Source of the DNA: Planctomycetota bacterium
GTDB lineage: Bacteria; Planctomycetota; Phycisphaerae; WQYP01
Assembly: GCA_021798635.1 (NCBI GenBank)
Contig: JAJZGH010000098.1
Location: 1-16,029, forward strand
Direction of reading: 5' to 3'
DNA: 16,029 nucleotides
Part shown: positions 7,257 to 14,525 of the stretch, piece by piece
Numbering within the stretch: the stretch's first letter is position 1
Layout of the letters: the number at the start of each line of letters is the position of its first letter
The notes under the pieces: model-generated
The model's database searches: none
Seen by the model: only the letters and a program-made list of their open reading frames with translations
What the model was told of the DNA's origin: nothing
Position numbers and translations under genes: made by a program

Positions 7257-9239
7257 ATGGATCGCCAGTTTTACAAAGACGACATTATCCCTTTCCTTGC
7301 AACGTCGGGGGACACGATTCTGGGGGAGATCGTATCAAAAAACAACTTCCCATTGGAACCCACGCAACGTGATGCTTGGCTCGCCGAAATAGAGATTCTC
7401 AAATCCGCCCTCGCAACAGTCGGCCAGCGGGGGCGTGTTTATTTCGAATACTCCGTACCCCGGATGGGAAAACGCATTGACGTGGTCATCATCCTTGGGC
7501 ATGTATTATTTATCTTGGAGTTCAAGGTGGGTGGGACGGAGTTCACCGCCAGTGGGATCGATCAGGTCTGGGATTACGCGCTGGACATGAAGAACTTCCA
7601 CGAACCAAGCCACCACTGCGCGATCGCGCCCATACTCGTAGCGACGTGCGCCAAGACGGCGGACATCGTTATAACGACCAGCCTGACCGGCGACCGCTTG
7701 CTGTCGCCAATCCGGACGAACTGGCAGATGCTGTCGGAAATGATTCAGCGGGTTTTAGAATTCTCCGATGGGGTACCCATCGATATGGATATATGGGAGC
7801 AAGGCCGCTACAGCCCCACGCCCACCATTGTGGAAGCCGCGATGGCCCTCTACGGCGGGCATTCTGTGGCTGAAATATCCAGGAGCGACGCGGCGGCGGT
7901 TAACATGACGGCTACATCAGAATGTATTTCGAGAATTATTAGCAGCACAGGCTCCCGGTCGCAGAAGGCGATTTGCTTTTTGACGGGTGTCCCAGGCTCC
8001 GGTAAGACACTTGTGGGGCTTAATATCGCTGTAACGCACATGGATAAAGAAAATTCCCTATACAGCGTCTTCCTTTCAGGCAATGGCCCGCTTGTAGCGG
8101 TGCTGCGGGAGGCGCTGGCGAGGGACAAGGTAAGTCGCCAAAAGGCACTGGGCCATCCCATCAGGAAGCACGAGGCCGCCAGCGAAGTCAAGATGTTCAT
8201 CCAGAACGTTCATAACTTCCGCGATGAGTGCCTTACTGACTCCGACCGCCCTCCGAGGGAACACGTCGCTTTGTTCGACGAGGCACAGAGAGCATGGAAT
8301 CTTGAACAAACCGCAAATTTCATGCGCCGCAAGAAGGGTCGCCCCGATTTCTGCCAATCGGAGCCCGATTTTCTTATCTCATGTATGGACCGGCACCCGG
8401 ATTGGGCCGTAGTTGTTTGCTTGGTTGGCGGAGGACAGGAGATTAATACGGGCGAGGCGGGAATAAAAGAATGGATCGATGCCGCCCTGCAAAAATTCCC
8501 GCACTGGCAAATTTACGTGTCTTCGCGCCTCACGGATAAAGAGTATGCCGCGGGTGAAGCGTTGGACCAATTGAAGGGCCGGGACAATGTTATTTTTAAG
8601 GACGAGCTACATCTTGCCGTATCGATGAGGTCCTTCCGGGCGGAAAACGTCTCGCTGCTTGTGCGGCAGTTGCTCGACCTCGAAGAGGAGGCTGCCGCCG
8701 TAACCCGCCGGCAGGTTGCGGCCACATATCCAATTGTGATAACGCGATGCATGAAAAAGGCAAGGGAATGGCTTAAGGGAAGGGCCCGTGGATCTGAGCG
8801 GTACGGAATCGTCGTATCCTCACAAGCTCTCCGGCTCAAGCCCCATGCAATCGACGTTAGATCACCGATCGATCCAATACATTGGTTTCTCGACGGAAAG
8901 ACGGACGTAAGGTCGTCATACTATCTCGAGGATGTCGCGACCGAGTTTCACGTGCAGGGACTGGAATTGGACTGGGCGTGCGTGACATGGGACGCCGATT
9001 TCAGGCATGCGAATAGCGGCTGGGACCATTGGTCCTTCTGTGGCGACCGCTGGAATCACATTCGGAAGGAGGAGAGGCGCACGTACCATAAGAACGCCTA
9101 CCGAGTCCTGCTCACCCGGGCACGCCAAGGAATGGTTATCGTTGTGCCGGAGGGTGATCACGGCGACCCAACGCGCCAGCCTCAGTTCTACGACTCCACC
9201 TATTCCTACCTGCAACGCCTTGGCTTTGACACAATCTAA
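7257..9239 (+). CDS. PD-(D/E)XK nuclease fused to DUF2075 / Schlafen-group-3-type helicase
   Basis: This is a 660-residue two-domain protein. The N-terminal part (about 55-150) carries [20 protein letters not shown], giving Asp75...Glu88-x-Lys90, followed by Gln103-xxx-Tyr107. This is the full motif set of a PD-(D/E)XK nuclease such as the RecB/lambda-exonuclease group. From about 235 on is a P-loop helicase of the DUF2075 type (Pfam PF09848, related to the Schlafen group 3 helicase). It has Walker A GVPGSGKT (244-251), Walker B VALFDEAQ (337-344), motif III LVGGGQE (389-395), [10 protein letters not shown], a motif V-like [14 protein letters not shown], and motif [14 protein letters not shown] (615-626) with arginine fingers. 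All key residues look intact. The start has GGGAG eleven bases upstream, slightly distant. Codon use (AGG, ACG, AAG, GAC-rich) looks unlike aroB/dprA, suggesting acquisition. The domain pairing suggests nucleic-acid processing or antiphage defence, but this is inference; the gene stands alone. Confidence 0.85.
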   Translation: MDRQFYKDDIIPFLATSGDTILGEIVSKNNFPLEPTQRDAWLAEIEILKSALATVGQRGRVYFEYSVPRMGKRIDVVIILGHVLFILEFKVGGTEFTASGIDQVWDYALDMKNFHEPSHHCAIAPILVATCAKTADIVITTSLTGDRLLSPIRTNWQMLSEMIQRVLEFSDGVPIDMDIWEQGRYSPTPTIVEAAMALYGGHSVAEISRSDAAAVNMTATSECISRIISSTGSRSQKAICFLTGVPGSGKTLVGLNIAVTHMDKENSLYSVFLSGNGPLVAVLREALARDKVSRQKALGHPIRKHEAASEVKMFIQNVHNFRDECLTDSDRPPREHVALFDEAQRAWNLEQTANFMRRKKGRPDFCQSEPDFLISCMDRHPDWAVVVCLVGGGQEINTGEAGIKEWIDAALQKFPHWQIYVSSRLTDKEYAAGEALDQLKGRDNVIFKDELHLAVSMRSFRAENVSLLVRQLLDLEEEAAAVTRRQVAATYPIVITRCMKKAREWLKGRARGSERYGIVVSSQALRLKPHAIDVRSPIDPIHWFLDGKTDVRSSYYLEDVATEFHVQGLELDWACVTWDADFRHANSGWDHWSFCGDRWNHIRKEERRTYHKNAYRVLLTRARQGMVIVVPEGDHGDPTRQPQFYDSTYSYLQRLGFDTI

Positions 9240-9247
9240 TTTGTGGA

Positions 9248-9454
9248 TTGTCGTGGCAGGTGCACTCATATTTAGGGCGCAGCGCATCGCGAAAGACAGC
9301 ACGCCAAATACTTTCGCCCCTGCTTCAGCAGGCATTCCTTGCACTGGAGGGCGAGCCGCTGCATTTGCCCACCCGATTCAAGCCTGATCAAGCGGCGCTG
9401 AAGTATCACCGGGAGGCGGTATTTGGGGAAGCGGGAAACAGTGTTCGGCGGTAA
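9248..9454 (+). pseudogene. Possible gene remnant after the nuclease-helicase
   Basis: A 68-codon frame opens at a TTG with no ribosome-binding site and ends at 9454. Its middle and end (LSPLLQQAFLALEGEPLHLPTRFKPDQAALKYHREAVF) look like real protein rather than a random frame. I cannot assign a family. It begins nine bases after the helicase stop, as if the 3' end of an older gene were left beside an inserted one. The rest of the spacer, 9455-9644, holds a short direct repeat (CAGTCAATG at about 9501 and 9514) and nothing else I can name. The confidence is low that this is a true remnant. Confidence 0.25.
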
Positions 9455-9644
9455 GTTCCGTATTGGGCAGTACATTCAGTACGGGCGACGGGGTGGGGGC
9501 AGTCAATGAAGACAGTCAATGGATAATGAGTAATGCATAAACGATCGGAAGTTCCAAATTCCTGATCCGTGATCGCTGAAGTCCCCTCCGTTTACCTCCG
9601 CTGCCTTGTGAATTAACGTGTTCCGGGTAATCGCCATCCAACGA

Positions 9645-10430
9645 TTACGGGAGAATTTCCAGAGTCAGCCCGTCGTAGGCGACGTGGACATTTGGGGGTA
9701 GGTCGCGTTCGATGTCGGCGTGGCAGACGTCGTGGGATAGATGGGTGAAATAGGCGCGGCGCGGTTTAAGATCATCAATGATCTGCAGGGCTTGGGAAAA
9801 GGAGAGGTGCGTGGGGTGGGGCCGGGGGCGCAAGGCGTCGATAATTAATGTGTCCAAGTTGTGCAGCAGGGCACGGGATGCGGGAGGAATGTCCGCACAG
9901 TCGGTGCAATAGGCGAAATTTCCGATGCGGAAGCCCAGCACGGATACCCGCCCATGCGGCAAGGCTATGGGCTGCCAGGTGACGCCGAAGATTTCTTGCG
10001 GACCGTCGATGATGATTGGCTCAAGTTCCGGGCGGTAAACGCCGGTTTCGCTTGGCCGCGTGAAGGCGTAGCTGAAAGCCTTTTGTAACGTTCGCATGGT
10101 GACCTCGGCGGCATAAACCGGCAGGGGTGATCCCAGCAGCGTGTTGTAACGTCGGACATCATCAAGGCCGAAGATATGATCGGCGTGGCCATGGGTAAAA
10201 ACCACCGCGTGAATCAGGTCGACCTTATTGGCAACTGCCTGAAGGCGCAGTTCCGGTGTGGTGTCCACCAAGACGGATTTATCGTTGTAGGAAACCAAGA
10301 TGCTGCAGCGTGTGCGTTGATCGCGTTGATCCCGGCTGCTGCACACTTCGCAGTGGCAGCCGATCATAGGAACGCCGGCGGACGTGCCGGAGCCGAGGAT
10401 GATAATTCGTAATGCGGGCGTTTCCTTCAT
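9645..10430 (-). CDS. MBL-fold metallo-hydrolase, PhnP-like (cyclic phosphodiesterase type)
   Basis: This 261-residue protein belongs to the metallo-beta-lactamase superfamily. The metal site motif FTHGHADH (His80, His82, Asp84, His85) is followed by LPHG (His159), YCTDCAD (Asp177) and a later FTHLSH (His230). The N-terminal GCHCEVC (Cys25, Cys27, Cys30) is the extra cysteine cluster that in PhnP binds a structural zinc. The family includes phosphoribosyl 1,2-cyclic phosphate phosphodiesterase (PhnP) and lipoate-locus relatives. No phosphonate (phn) genes are nearby, so the substrate remains open. The ATG at 10430 is natural, although no strong Shine-Dalgarno precedes it. It converges on the nuclease-helicase region and diverges from the receiver-domain gene at 10623. 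Confidence 0.88.
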   Translation of the reverse strand: MKETPALRIIILGSGTSAGVPMIGCHCEVCSSRDQRDQRTRCSILVSYNDKSVLVDTTPELRLQAVANKVDLIHAVVFTHGHADHIFGLDDVRRYNTLLGSPLPVYAAEVTMRTLQKAFSYAFTRPSETGVYRPELEPIIIDGPQEIFGVTWQPIALPHGRVSVLGFRIGNFAYCTDCADIPPASRALLHNLDTLIIDALRPRPHPTHLSFSQALQIIDDLKPRRAYFTHLSHDVCHADIERDLPPNVHVAYDGLTLEILP

Positions 10431-10622
10431 GAACGTAAATTAAGCGGGTTCAATTTTTGAAGCAAGTTGGAAAATTGTGCCGATAATTTTCACATTGCCA
10501 CCGGAATGGCCGCGTAACTTGGTGCCATGCGCAGGAAGTCGCGCCATTTTGGCCTTTTTTCCGGGACGTTGCCCCGGAAGGAAAAGCCGAAGGCAACATT
10601 AATTTTCAAGGAGCGGTATTTA

Positions 10623-11144
10623 ATGAGTCTAGCGCCTTTTGAGATTATGAACTTTCTGATTGTGGAAGAAGATGTCGGGCATTTAATGACACTGGTGGAA
10701 GCATTCACGGAATCGCGGATTTATAACAAACTCGTTGGCTTGCCCACGGGTAAAGCGGCCTTGGAATATCTGGGTTCCGGGACACAGCATTGCGGGAAAA
10801 TCGCCGCCGACGCCTTGATTTTCAGCGATACCATGACGGATATGCCGTGGCGGGAATTGGTGCGGGAAGTCCGGAGCAACCCGCAGTTTGAAAATTTGCG
10901 GCTCGTGCTGATGACCGATCAAAGCGTGAAAGACGTTATCACCAGTGATATGGGGACGGCGGTGGATTTGATTTTGCCGCATGAAATTCGTCCGCATGAG
11001 TTGTTGGCAAGCCTGTACAAAATTCCGGGCTTCTGGTGCAGTTTCGTGCGGCCAACCTCCCGTCAAAGCGTCAAACCGCTGGGACAGACTCCCGGCCGCG
11101 GCTCTGCGCAACTGGCGGACTGCCCGGTTCCGGTGGCGACGTAA
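10623..11144 (+). CDS. Orphan response-regulator receiver-like protein, probably degenerate
   Basis: The ATG at 10623 has an AAGGAG ribosome site nine bases upstream, which decides the start over an in-frame ATG at 10527. The 173-residue product carries one CheY-like receiver fold (about 9-135). The acidic pocket (Glu15, Glu16, Asp17), the putative phospho-acceptor Asp69 (ALIFSDTMTDMP) and the switch Thr98 (LVLMTD) are present. The conserved lysine after strand 5 appears replaced by His120 (LILPHEIRP), so normal phosphorylation chemistry is doubtful. The C-terminal 40 residues (VRPTSRQSVKPLG...) are low in structure and resemble no output domain. No histidine kinase is adjacent. It may be a stand-alone adaptor or pseudo-receiver. 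The 3' end could have been altered, because repeat-rich non-coding DNA begins right after the stop. Confidence 0.7.
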   Translation: MSLAPFEIMNFLIVEEDVGHLMTLVEAFTESRIYNKLVGLPTGKAALEYLGSGTQHCGKIAADALIFSDTMTDMPWRELVREVRSNPQFENLRLVLMTDQSVKDVITSDMGTAVDLILPHEIRPHELLASLYKIPGFWCSFVRPTSRQSVKPLGQTPGRGSAQLADCPVPVAT

Positions 11145-11195
11145 TGGCACTGGAACTCCGGCACGCGCTGTGCGCTTCAAGATTGGGCGGAAAAA

Positions 11196-11290
11196 GACCG
11201 CGGATGTCGCGGATAAACGTCGGATTCCATATCAGGGGCCTGCCTGTGCATTTACCACTGCGCTGCTTAATATATGTCTAAATCTGTATA
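11196..11290. repeat. CGCGGAT-type interspersed repeat, copy B
   Basis: It begins with GACCGCGGATGTCGCGGATAAACG and continues with a tail (GCGCTGCTTAATATATGTCTAAATCTGTATA in two parts near 11260-11290). The tail matches, with changes, the tail of copy C at 11760-11808. The unit is therefore about 95-110 bp long, not just the CGCGGAT core. The wider spacer 11145-11932 has no credible gene. Confidence 0.65.
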
Positions 11291-11456
11291 GGAAAAAGGT
11301 GAAATCTGTGGATCACTACATCTGCGGTCATGTTGGCATTGCTGGGAAGCCAGTCGCGACGGGGGGAAAACGTCGTGGGATCCAATTGTATGCCGCCTCT
11401 AACTCAACGCTTCCGCATTGAGCTAACGATGGGTCACGGCGGATGCGAGGTAAAAC

Positions 11457-11501
11457 AAAGGTGTCAGGTACCTTTGTTTTAAAAAGGTACCTGACACCTT
11501 T
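11457..11501. repeat. Perfect 19-bp inverted repeat (REP-like palindrome)
   Basis: AAAGGTGTCAGGTACCTTT (11457-11475) and its exact reverse complement (11483-11501) flank seven bases, with a T-run following on the plus strand. Each arm is itself partly palindromic (AAAGGT...ACCTTT). I recall the GGTGTCAGGTACCTTT unit as a frequent intergenic motif near IS200-like/REP-associated Y1 transposases in several phyla. No transposase is present here. It could also terminate transcription. Confidence 0.85.
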
Positions 11502-11573
11502 TTCCCCCTGGCGCTGTTCGCATTGGGATTCGCAGGGCTGGTGCTGCAACGCCGGAGAAGGCCGGAAAGTCAC

Positions 11574-11594
11574 CCGGCAAAGTGATTTTGCCGG
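11574..11594. repeat. Hairpin with perfect 8-bp arms
   Basis: CCGGCAAA (11574-11581), loop GTGAT, TTTGCCGG (11587-11594). It sits in the gene-poor spacer between copies B and C of the CGCGGAT repeat. No T-run follows. Its role is unknown. Confidence 0.5.
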
Positions 11595-11700
11595 AAGATC
11601 TATCTCCGGCTATATAAAATTGTCAGGTTCCGGTTCGGGAATGCAGCGATGATGCGTACAAGATCCATTACCATCGCTGCACCGAAGTATTGAAGGGAAA

Positions 11701-11810
11701 GAGACCGCGGATTTCGCGGATTTCGCGGATAAACGATGGGCTTCCGGCCTGCGAGGCGCTCGCACGCATTATGCAGAGCGCTACTTGATATATGTGTAAA
11801 TCTTTATATG
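11701..11810. repeat. CGCGGAT-type interspersed repeat, copy C
   Basis: GACCGCGGATTTCGCGGAT with an extra TTCGCGGAT iteration leads into a tail GCGCTACTTGATATATGTG and TAAATCTTTATA. It is in the same orientation as copy B 500 bp upstream and shares both core and tail, with a different number of CGCGGAT iterations. After it comes an 8-T run (11819-11826) and a GC hairpin GCCGCCC/GGGCGGC (11829-11849). Confidence 0.65.
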
Positions 11811-11932
11811 TGGAATCATTTTTTTTCGGCCGCCCGCTGCGGGGGCGGCACAAAACAATGTTAAAATTGTTATAGGAATATCACAAATTCATACGACGCC
11901 CGCTCGATCGAAAGTGGTGCGCGAAATAGCGA

Positions 11933-11965
11933 TTGTAAAGCCGCGATATATATGGTATATATATT
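11933..11965 (+). promoter_or_regulatory. vapBC promoter with overlapping palindromic operator
   Basis: TTGTAA (11933-11938) and TATATA (11956-11961) are spaced by exactly 17 bases, a good sigma-70-type promoter 21 bases before the vapB start. The -10 lies inside a near-palindrome TATATATGGTATATATA (about 11947-11963). VapB-VapC complexes normally repress their own operon by binding such AT-rich inverted repeats over the -10, so this is the likely operator. Confidence 0.65.
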
Positions 11966-11982
11966 GCTGAAGAGGTGTCACT

Positions 11983-12222
11983 ATGTTGCAGGGCAAAGCG
12001 AAGGTATTTTGGAGTGGTCCAAGCCAGGCTGTGCGCCTTCCCAAGGCATTTCGCCTCACGGCAACAGAGGTCACCGTAAAAAGGGTCGGCAATACGCTGA
12101 TTCTGGAGCCTGCGCTAAAGCGGAAATGGCCGAAGGGATATGCCGCCGGCTTCGCGCACATGCCGGCTGATTTTAGGCGCCCCAAGGCGCTTCCCGCGTC
12201 GGCCGAGCGGGAGCCAATTTGA
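11983..12222 (+). CDS. vapB: Antitoxin VapB (AbrB/SpoVT-type)
   Basis: This 79-residue antitoxin starts at an ATG with GAGGTG five bases upstream. The N-terminal half (about 4-48: KAKVFWSGPSQAVRLPKAFRL...VTVKRVGNTLILEP) is a swapped-hairpin AbrB/MazE-like DNA-binding domain of the VapB/MvpA kind. The C-terminal tail (WPKGYAAGFAHMPADFRR) is the region that in the family wraps and blocks the PIN toxin. The stop overlaps the vapC start by four bases, so the two are translated together. The product would neutralise VapC and repress the operon through the palindrome at 11947-11963. Confidence 0.92.
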   Translation: MLQGKAKVFWSGPSQAVRLPKAFRLTATEVTVKRVGNTLILEPALKRKWPKGYAAGFAHMPADFRRPKALPASAEREPI

Positions 12223-12623
12223 AATATATTCTGGACACGGACATCTGCATTTTCGCTCTCAAGCAACGCTTGGGGGTCTTGGAGCGGCTTCTACAGGAAA
12301 GTCCCGACGACGTGGCCATCAGCGCCATGACCCAGGCTGAACTAAACTTCGGGGCTATGAAAAGCCACCATGCCGAAAGAGCAACGACGCAAGTAAATGC
12401 GTTTTTGGAGCCTTTGACGATTCTGCCGTTTGACAGTGAGGCAGCTTGTAAACATGCCGAGTTTAGGTTTGCTCTGCGGAGCAACCCCATCGGCGAGCGC
12501 GACTTAGTGATTGCGGCTGTGGCTGCTGCCAACCATTTAACGCTCGTCACTCACAATACTCGCGAGTTCGCGCGGATCAGATCGCTGAAGTTGGCGGACT
12601 GGGCTGGAACTGTGGAACCTTGA
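12219..12623 (+). CDS. vapC: Toxin VapC, PIN-domain ribonuclease (tRNA-cleaving type)
   Basis: This 134-residue PIN-domain protein begins MKYILDTDICIFALK and resembles the VapC/MvpT group reported to cleave initiator tRNA-fMet. The metal-binding acids are in place: Asp6, Glu41 (TQAELNFG) and Asp95 (IGERDLVIAA), with THNTREF (111-117) at the fourth site. It starts at a TTG inside TTGA, overlapping the vapB stop, with GGGAG five bases upstream. The weak start codon may keep the toxin below the antitoxin. The last 73 bp overlap, tail to tail, the end of the flavoprotein gene on the other strand. Confidence 0.92.
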   Translation: MKYILDTDICIFALKQRLGVLERLLQESPDDVAISAMTQAELNFGAMKSHHAERATTQVNAFLEPLTILPFDSEAACKHAEFRFALRSNPIGERDLVIAAVAAANHLTLVTHNTREFARIRSLKLADWAGTVEP

Positions 12624-13951
12624 TGGAGAGAAATCTGCGCATTTGCGTGTAGCAGGCGGGCGAGATGGATGCCCGCGAGGTAGCCGGTGGAAAAGGCGAG
12701 TTGGAGGTTGTAGCCGCCGCTGGGGCCGGTGAGGTCCAGTACTTCGCCGGCTAGAAATAGCTGGGGATTTATGCGTGATTGCATGGTGTTGGGGTTGATT
12801 TCATCCAGGCGCACGCCGCCGGCGGTGACCATGGCTTCCTTAAAGCCGCGCGTGGCGTAAATGGTAAAGGCGGTGGCTTTGAGGTGCTCAATAAGTTCCT
12901 GCATCTGCCGGCCCGTCAGGTTGGCACAGACCTGCTGCGAATCTATTTCGGTCAGGCGGCAAAACATATCCGCCAGCCGATGTGGAATAAGTTCCGCGAG
13001 TTTGGAGCGCACCAGTTTTCTGCCTTCGGCGGTGTGCCATTGTCGGAACACCTGTCCCAATTCCTCGTGGCTGATGTGCCGCAGGAAATCGGCGCGCAAG
13101 GTAATTTCGGGAAATTTTTCCAGCAGTTCGGCGACGATTTCAGAAATATTCAGCACCGCCGGTCCGGATAATCCAAAGTGCGTGAACATCATGTCATTGG
13201 TGCTGGGTTGTGGTTTGCCGGTGGCCAAGCGAGGCAGCGGGCCGGGCGCTTCTATGCGTATGGTTACGTCTGCCACCGCCAGGCCCTTAAGTTCGGTGAT
13301 CCAGGTTTGTTTGCACAACAGCGGCACGATGGCCGGGCGAGGTGTGATAATGGCGTGGCCCAGAGCCTGGGCGAAAGCATAGCCATCACCGGTGGTGCCC
13401 ATGCGGGTGTAACTTTGCCCGCCAACGGCAATCAGCAGAAAGCGGCTGTGAAGTATTTGCCCCGTGTGCGTTGTGACGTGAAATACGTTGGTCGAGGGAT
13501 TCCATGCGACTGTTTGGGCGGTGCATGGCGCATGGATGTGTACGGCTAATTCCCGCATTCGGTGAACCATGGCATTGACCACAGAACTGGCCTTATTGGA
13601 ATCGGGATATATTTTGCCGTCATGTTCTTCATGCGTGGGGACCCCGCGCTGCGCAAACCAGTTGCGCAGAGCGGCGTTATCCAGCGTGCGCAGAGCCGGG
13701 GTAAGAAATCGACCATTGCGGCCAAATTGTGTAATGAGAAAATCTATATCGCCGGCATTGGTTAAATTACAACGCCCGCCGCCGCAAACCAATACCTTAA
13801 TTCCCGGCTGCGGGTTTTTTTCCAGAATGGCGATCTGCGGCATGGCTTGTCCGCGGGCGAGCGCGTCTTCACCGCAGGAAATTGCCGCCATCATGCCCGC
13901 CGCGCCGGCGCCGAGAATAATGACATCGTGGGTTATTGGGTTATCAAGCAT
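12551..13951 (-). CDS. FAD/NAD(P)-dependent oxidoreductase, HI0933 (BaiN/RdsA-like) family
   Basis: This is a flavoprotein of about 466 residues. The N-terminal Rossmann motif is DVIILGAGAAGMMAAISC, followed by the family signature KVLVCGGGRCNLTN, then VGGQSYTRMGTTGDGYAFAQALGH, MMFTHFGLSGPAVLN, the TAGGVRLDEINPNTM block and GPSGGYNLQLAFSTGYLAG near the end. Members are cytoplasmic flavin reductases of mostly unknown substrate; some act on bile-acid intermediates. The frame opens at an ATG at 13990. I chose the ATG at 13951 because the extra 13 codons lie in a palindromic repeat and are not family sequence. The conserved domain ends at about GYLAGIHLARLL. The last 23 residues are antisense to vapC and are probably not native. 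It is the third gene of a likely minus-strand operon after the glutaredoxin and the thioesterase. Confidence 0.92.
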   Translation of the reverse strand: MLDNPITHDVIILGAGAAGMMAAISCGEDALARGQAMPQIAILEKNPQPGIKVLVCGGGRCNLTNAGDIDFLITQFGRNGRFLTPALRTLDNAALRNWFAQRGVPTHEEHDGKIYPDSNKASSVVNAMVHRMRELAVHIHAPCTAQTVAWNPSTNVFHVTTHTGQILHSRFLLIAVGGQSYTRMGTTGDGYAFAQALGHAIITPRPAIVPLLCKQTWITELKGLAVADVTIRIEAPGPLPRLATGKPQPSTNDMMFTHFGLSGPAVLNISEIVAELLEKFPEITLRADFLRHISHEELGQVFRQWHTAEGRKLVRSKLAELIPHRLADMFCRLTEIDSQQVCANLTGRQMQELIEHLKATAFTIYATRGFKEAMVTAGGVRLDEINPNTMQSRINPQLFLAGEVLDLTGPSGGYNLQLAFSTGYLAGIHLARLLHANAQISLHQGSTVPAQSANFSDLIRANSRVL

Positions 13952-13971
13952 GGGGTGCAATCCGTGGTAAC

Positions 13972-14023
13972 GCAGGCAGCCTGCCTGCATCGGAAAAACG
14001 ACAAAAGCAGGCGGGACGCCTGC
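13972..14023. repeat. Two adjacent GCAGGC palindromes
   Basis: GCAGGCAG-C-CTGCCTGC (13972-13988) is followed by GCAGGCG-GGA-CGCCTGC (14007-14023) and then GGTACC. The second unit resembles a 'GCAGGCGGGACGCCTGC' element I recall as scattered through Planctomycetota and some other genomes. The pair lies just upstream of the flavoprotein and covers its longest possible N-terminus, so it bears on the choice of start. Confidence 0.7.
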
Positions 14024-14073
14024 GGTACCTCTCTACTACCGTTGCCCGCGCAGCATGTTACCGGGATAGGCCC

Positions 14074-14493
14074 CTATACCGAGGCCCGGTCTAATCCGGG
14101 GCGCAGTGCGGCGAGATCCTCGGGGATGGCCGTGGGTTCGCCCTTGCGGTTTACGCAGGCGATGGTGCTTTCCGCAGTGGTCAGCAGCAGGCGTGACTGC
14201 TGGTTGTAAAGCTCATATACATGATCTATGCGGGCACGGGTTTGCCGCTGGACGCGGGTGACCAATTCCAATTGGTCATCATAGCGGATAGGGCGTTTGA
14301 AATTTACACTGATTCGGGCCACGACAAAAATAAATCCGCGGTCTTCCAGATCGCGGTAATTGACGCCCATCTGGCGTAATAATTCGGTGCGGCCCATTTC
14401 AAAATAAGGCAGATAATTAGAATGGTGCAAATACCCCATGGGGTCGCACTCCACGTAGCGCACGCGGATGAAAATAGTGTTAACGGGATTCAT
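14074..14493 (-). CDS. Acyl-CoA thioesterase, YbgC/4-hydroxybenzoyl-CoA thioesterase family
   Basis: This 139-residue protein is a single hotdog domain. The active-site block VRYVECDPMGYLHHSNYLPYFEMGRTE contains the catalytic Asp17 and the His-Asn pair of the YbgC/FadM family (split here as residues 11-37). The later FKRPIRYDDQLELVTRV block is the conserved central strand. The family hydrolyses short-chain acyl-CoAs, and some members act on phospholipid precursors with Tol-Pal genes; no tol genes are visible here. The start ATG at 14493 is 33 bases from the glutaredoxin stop on the same strand, so the two are likely co-transcribed. Confidence 0.93.
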   Translation of the reverse strand: MNPVNTIFIRVRYVECDPMGYLHHSNYLPYFEMGRTELLRQMGVNYRDLEDRGFIFVVARISVNFKRPIRYDDQLELVTRVQRQTRARIDHVYELYNQQSRLLLTTAESTIACVNRKGEPTAIPEDLAALRPGLDRASV

Positions 14494-14525
14494 TGCAGCT
14501 TTCTCCTGTTTGGCCGGAGGTCGGT

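Noticed and set aside
11819..11849. T-run plus GC hairpin as a terminator
   Set aside because: On the plus strand the T-run precedes the hairpin instead of following it, and on the minus strand the hairpin is followed by A residues.
12779..13970. Several plus-strand frames of 67-173 codons opposite the flavoprotein
   Set aside because: Antisense shadows of a well-supported gene; no ribosome sites or domains.
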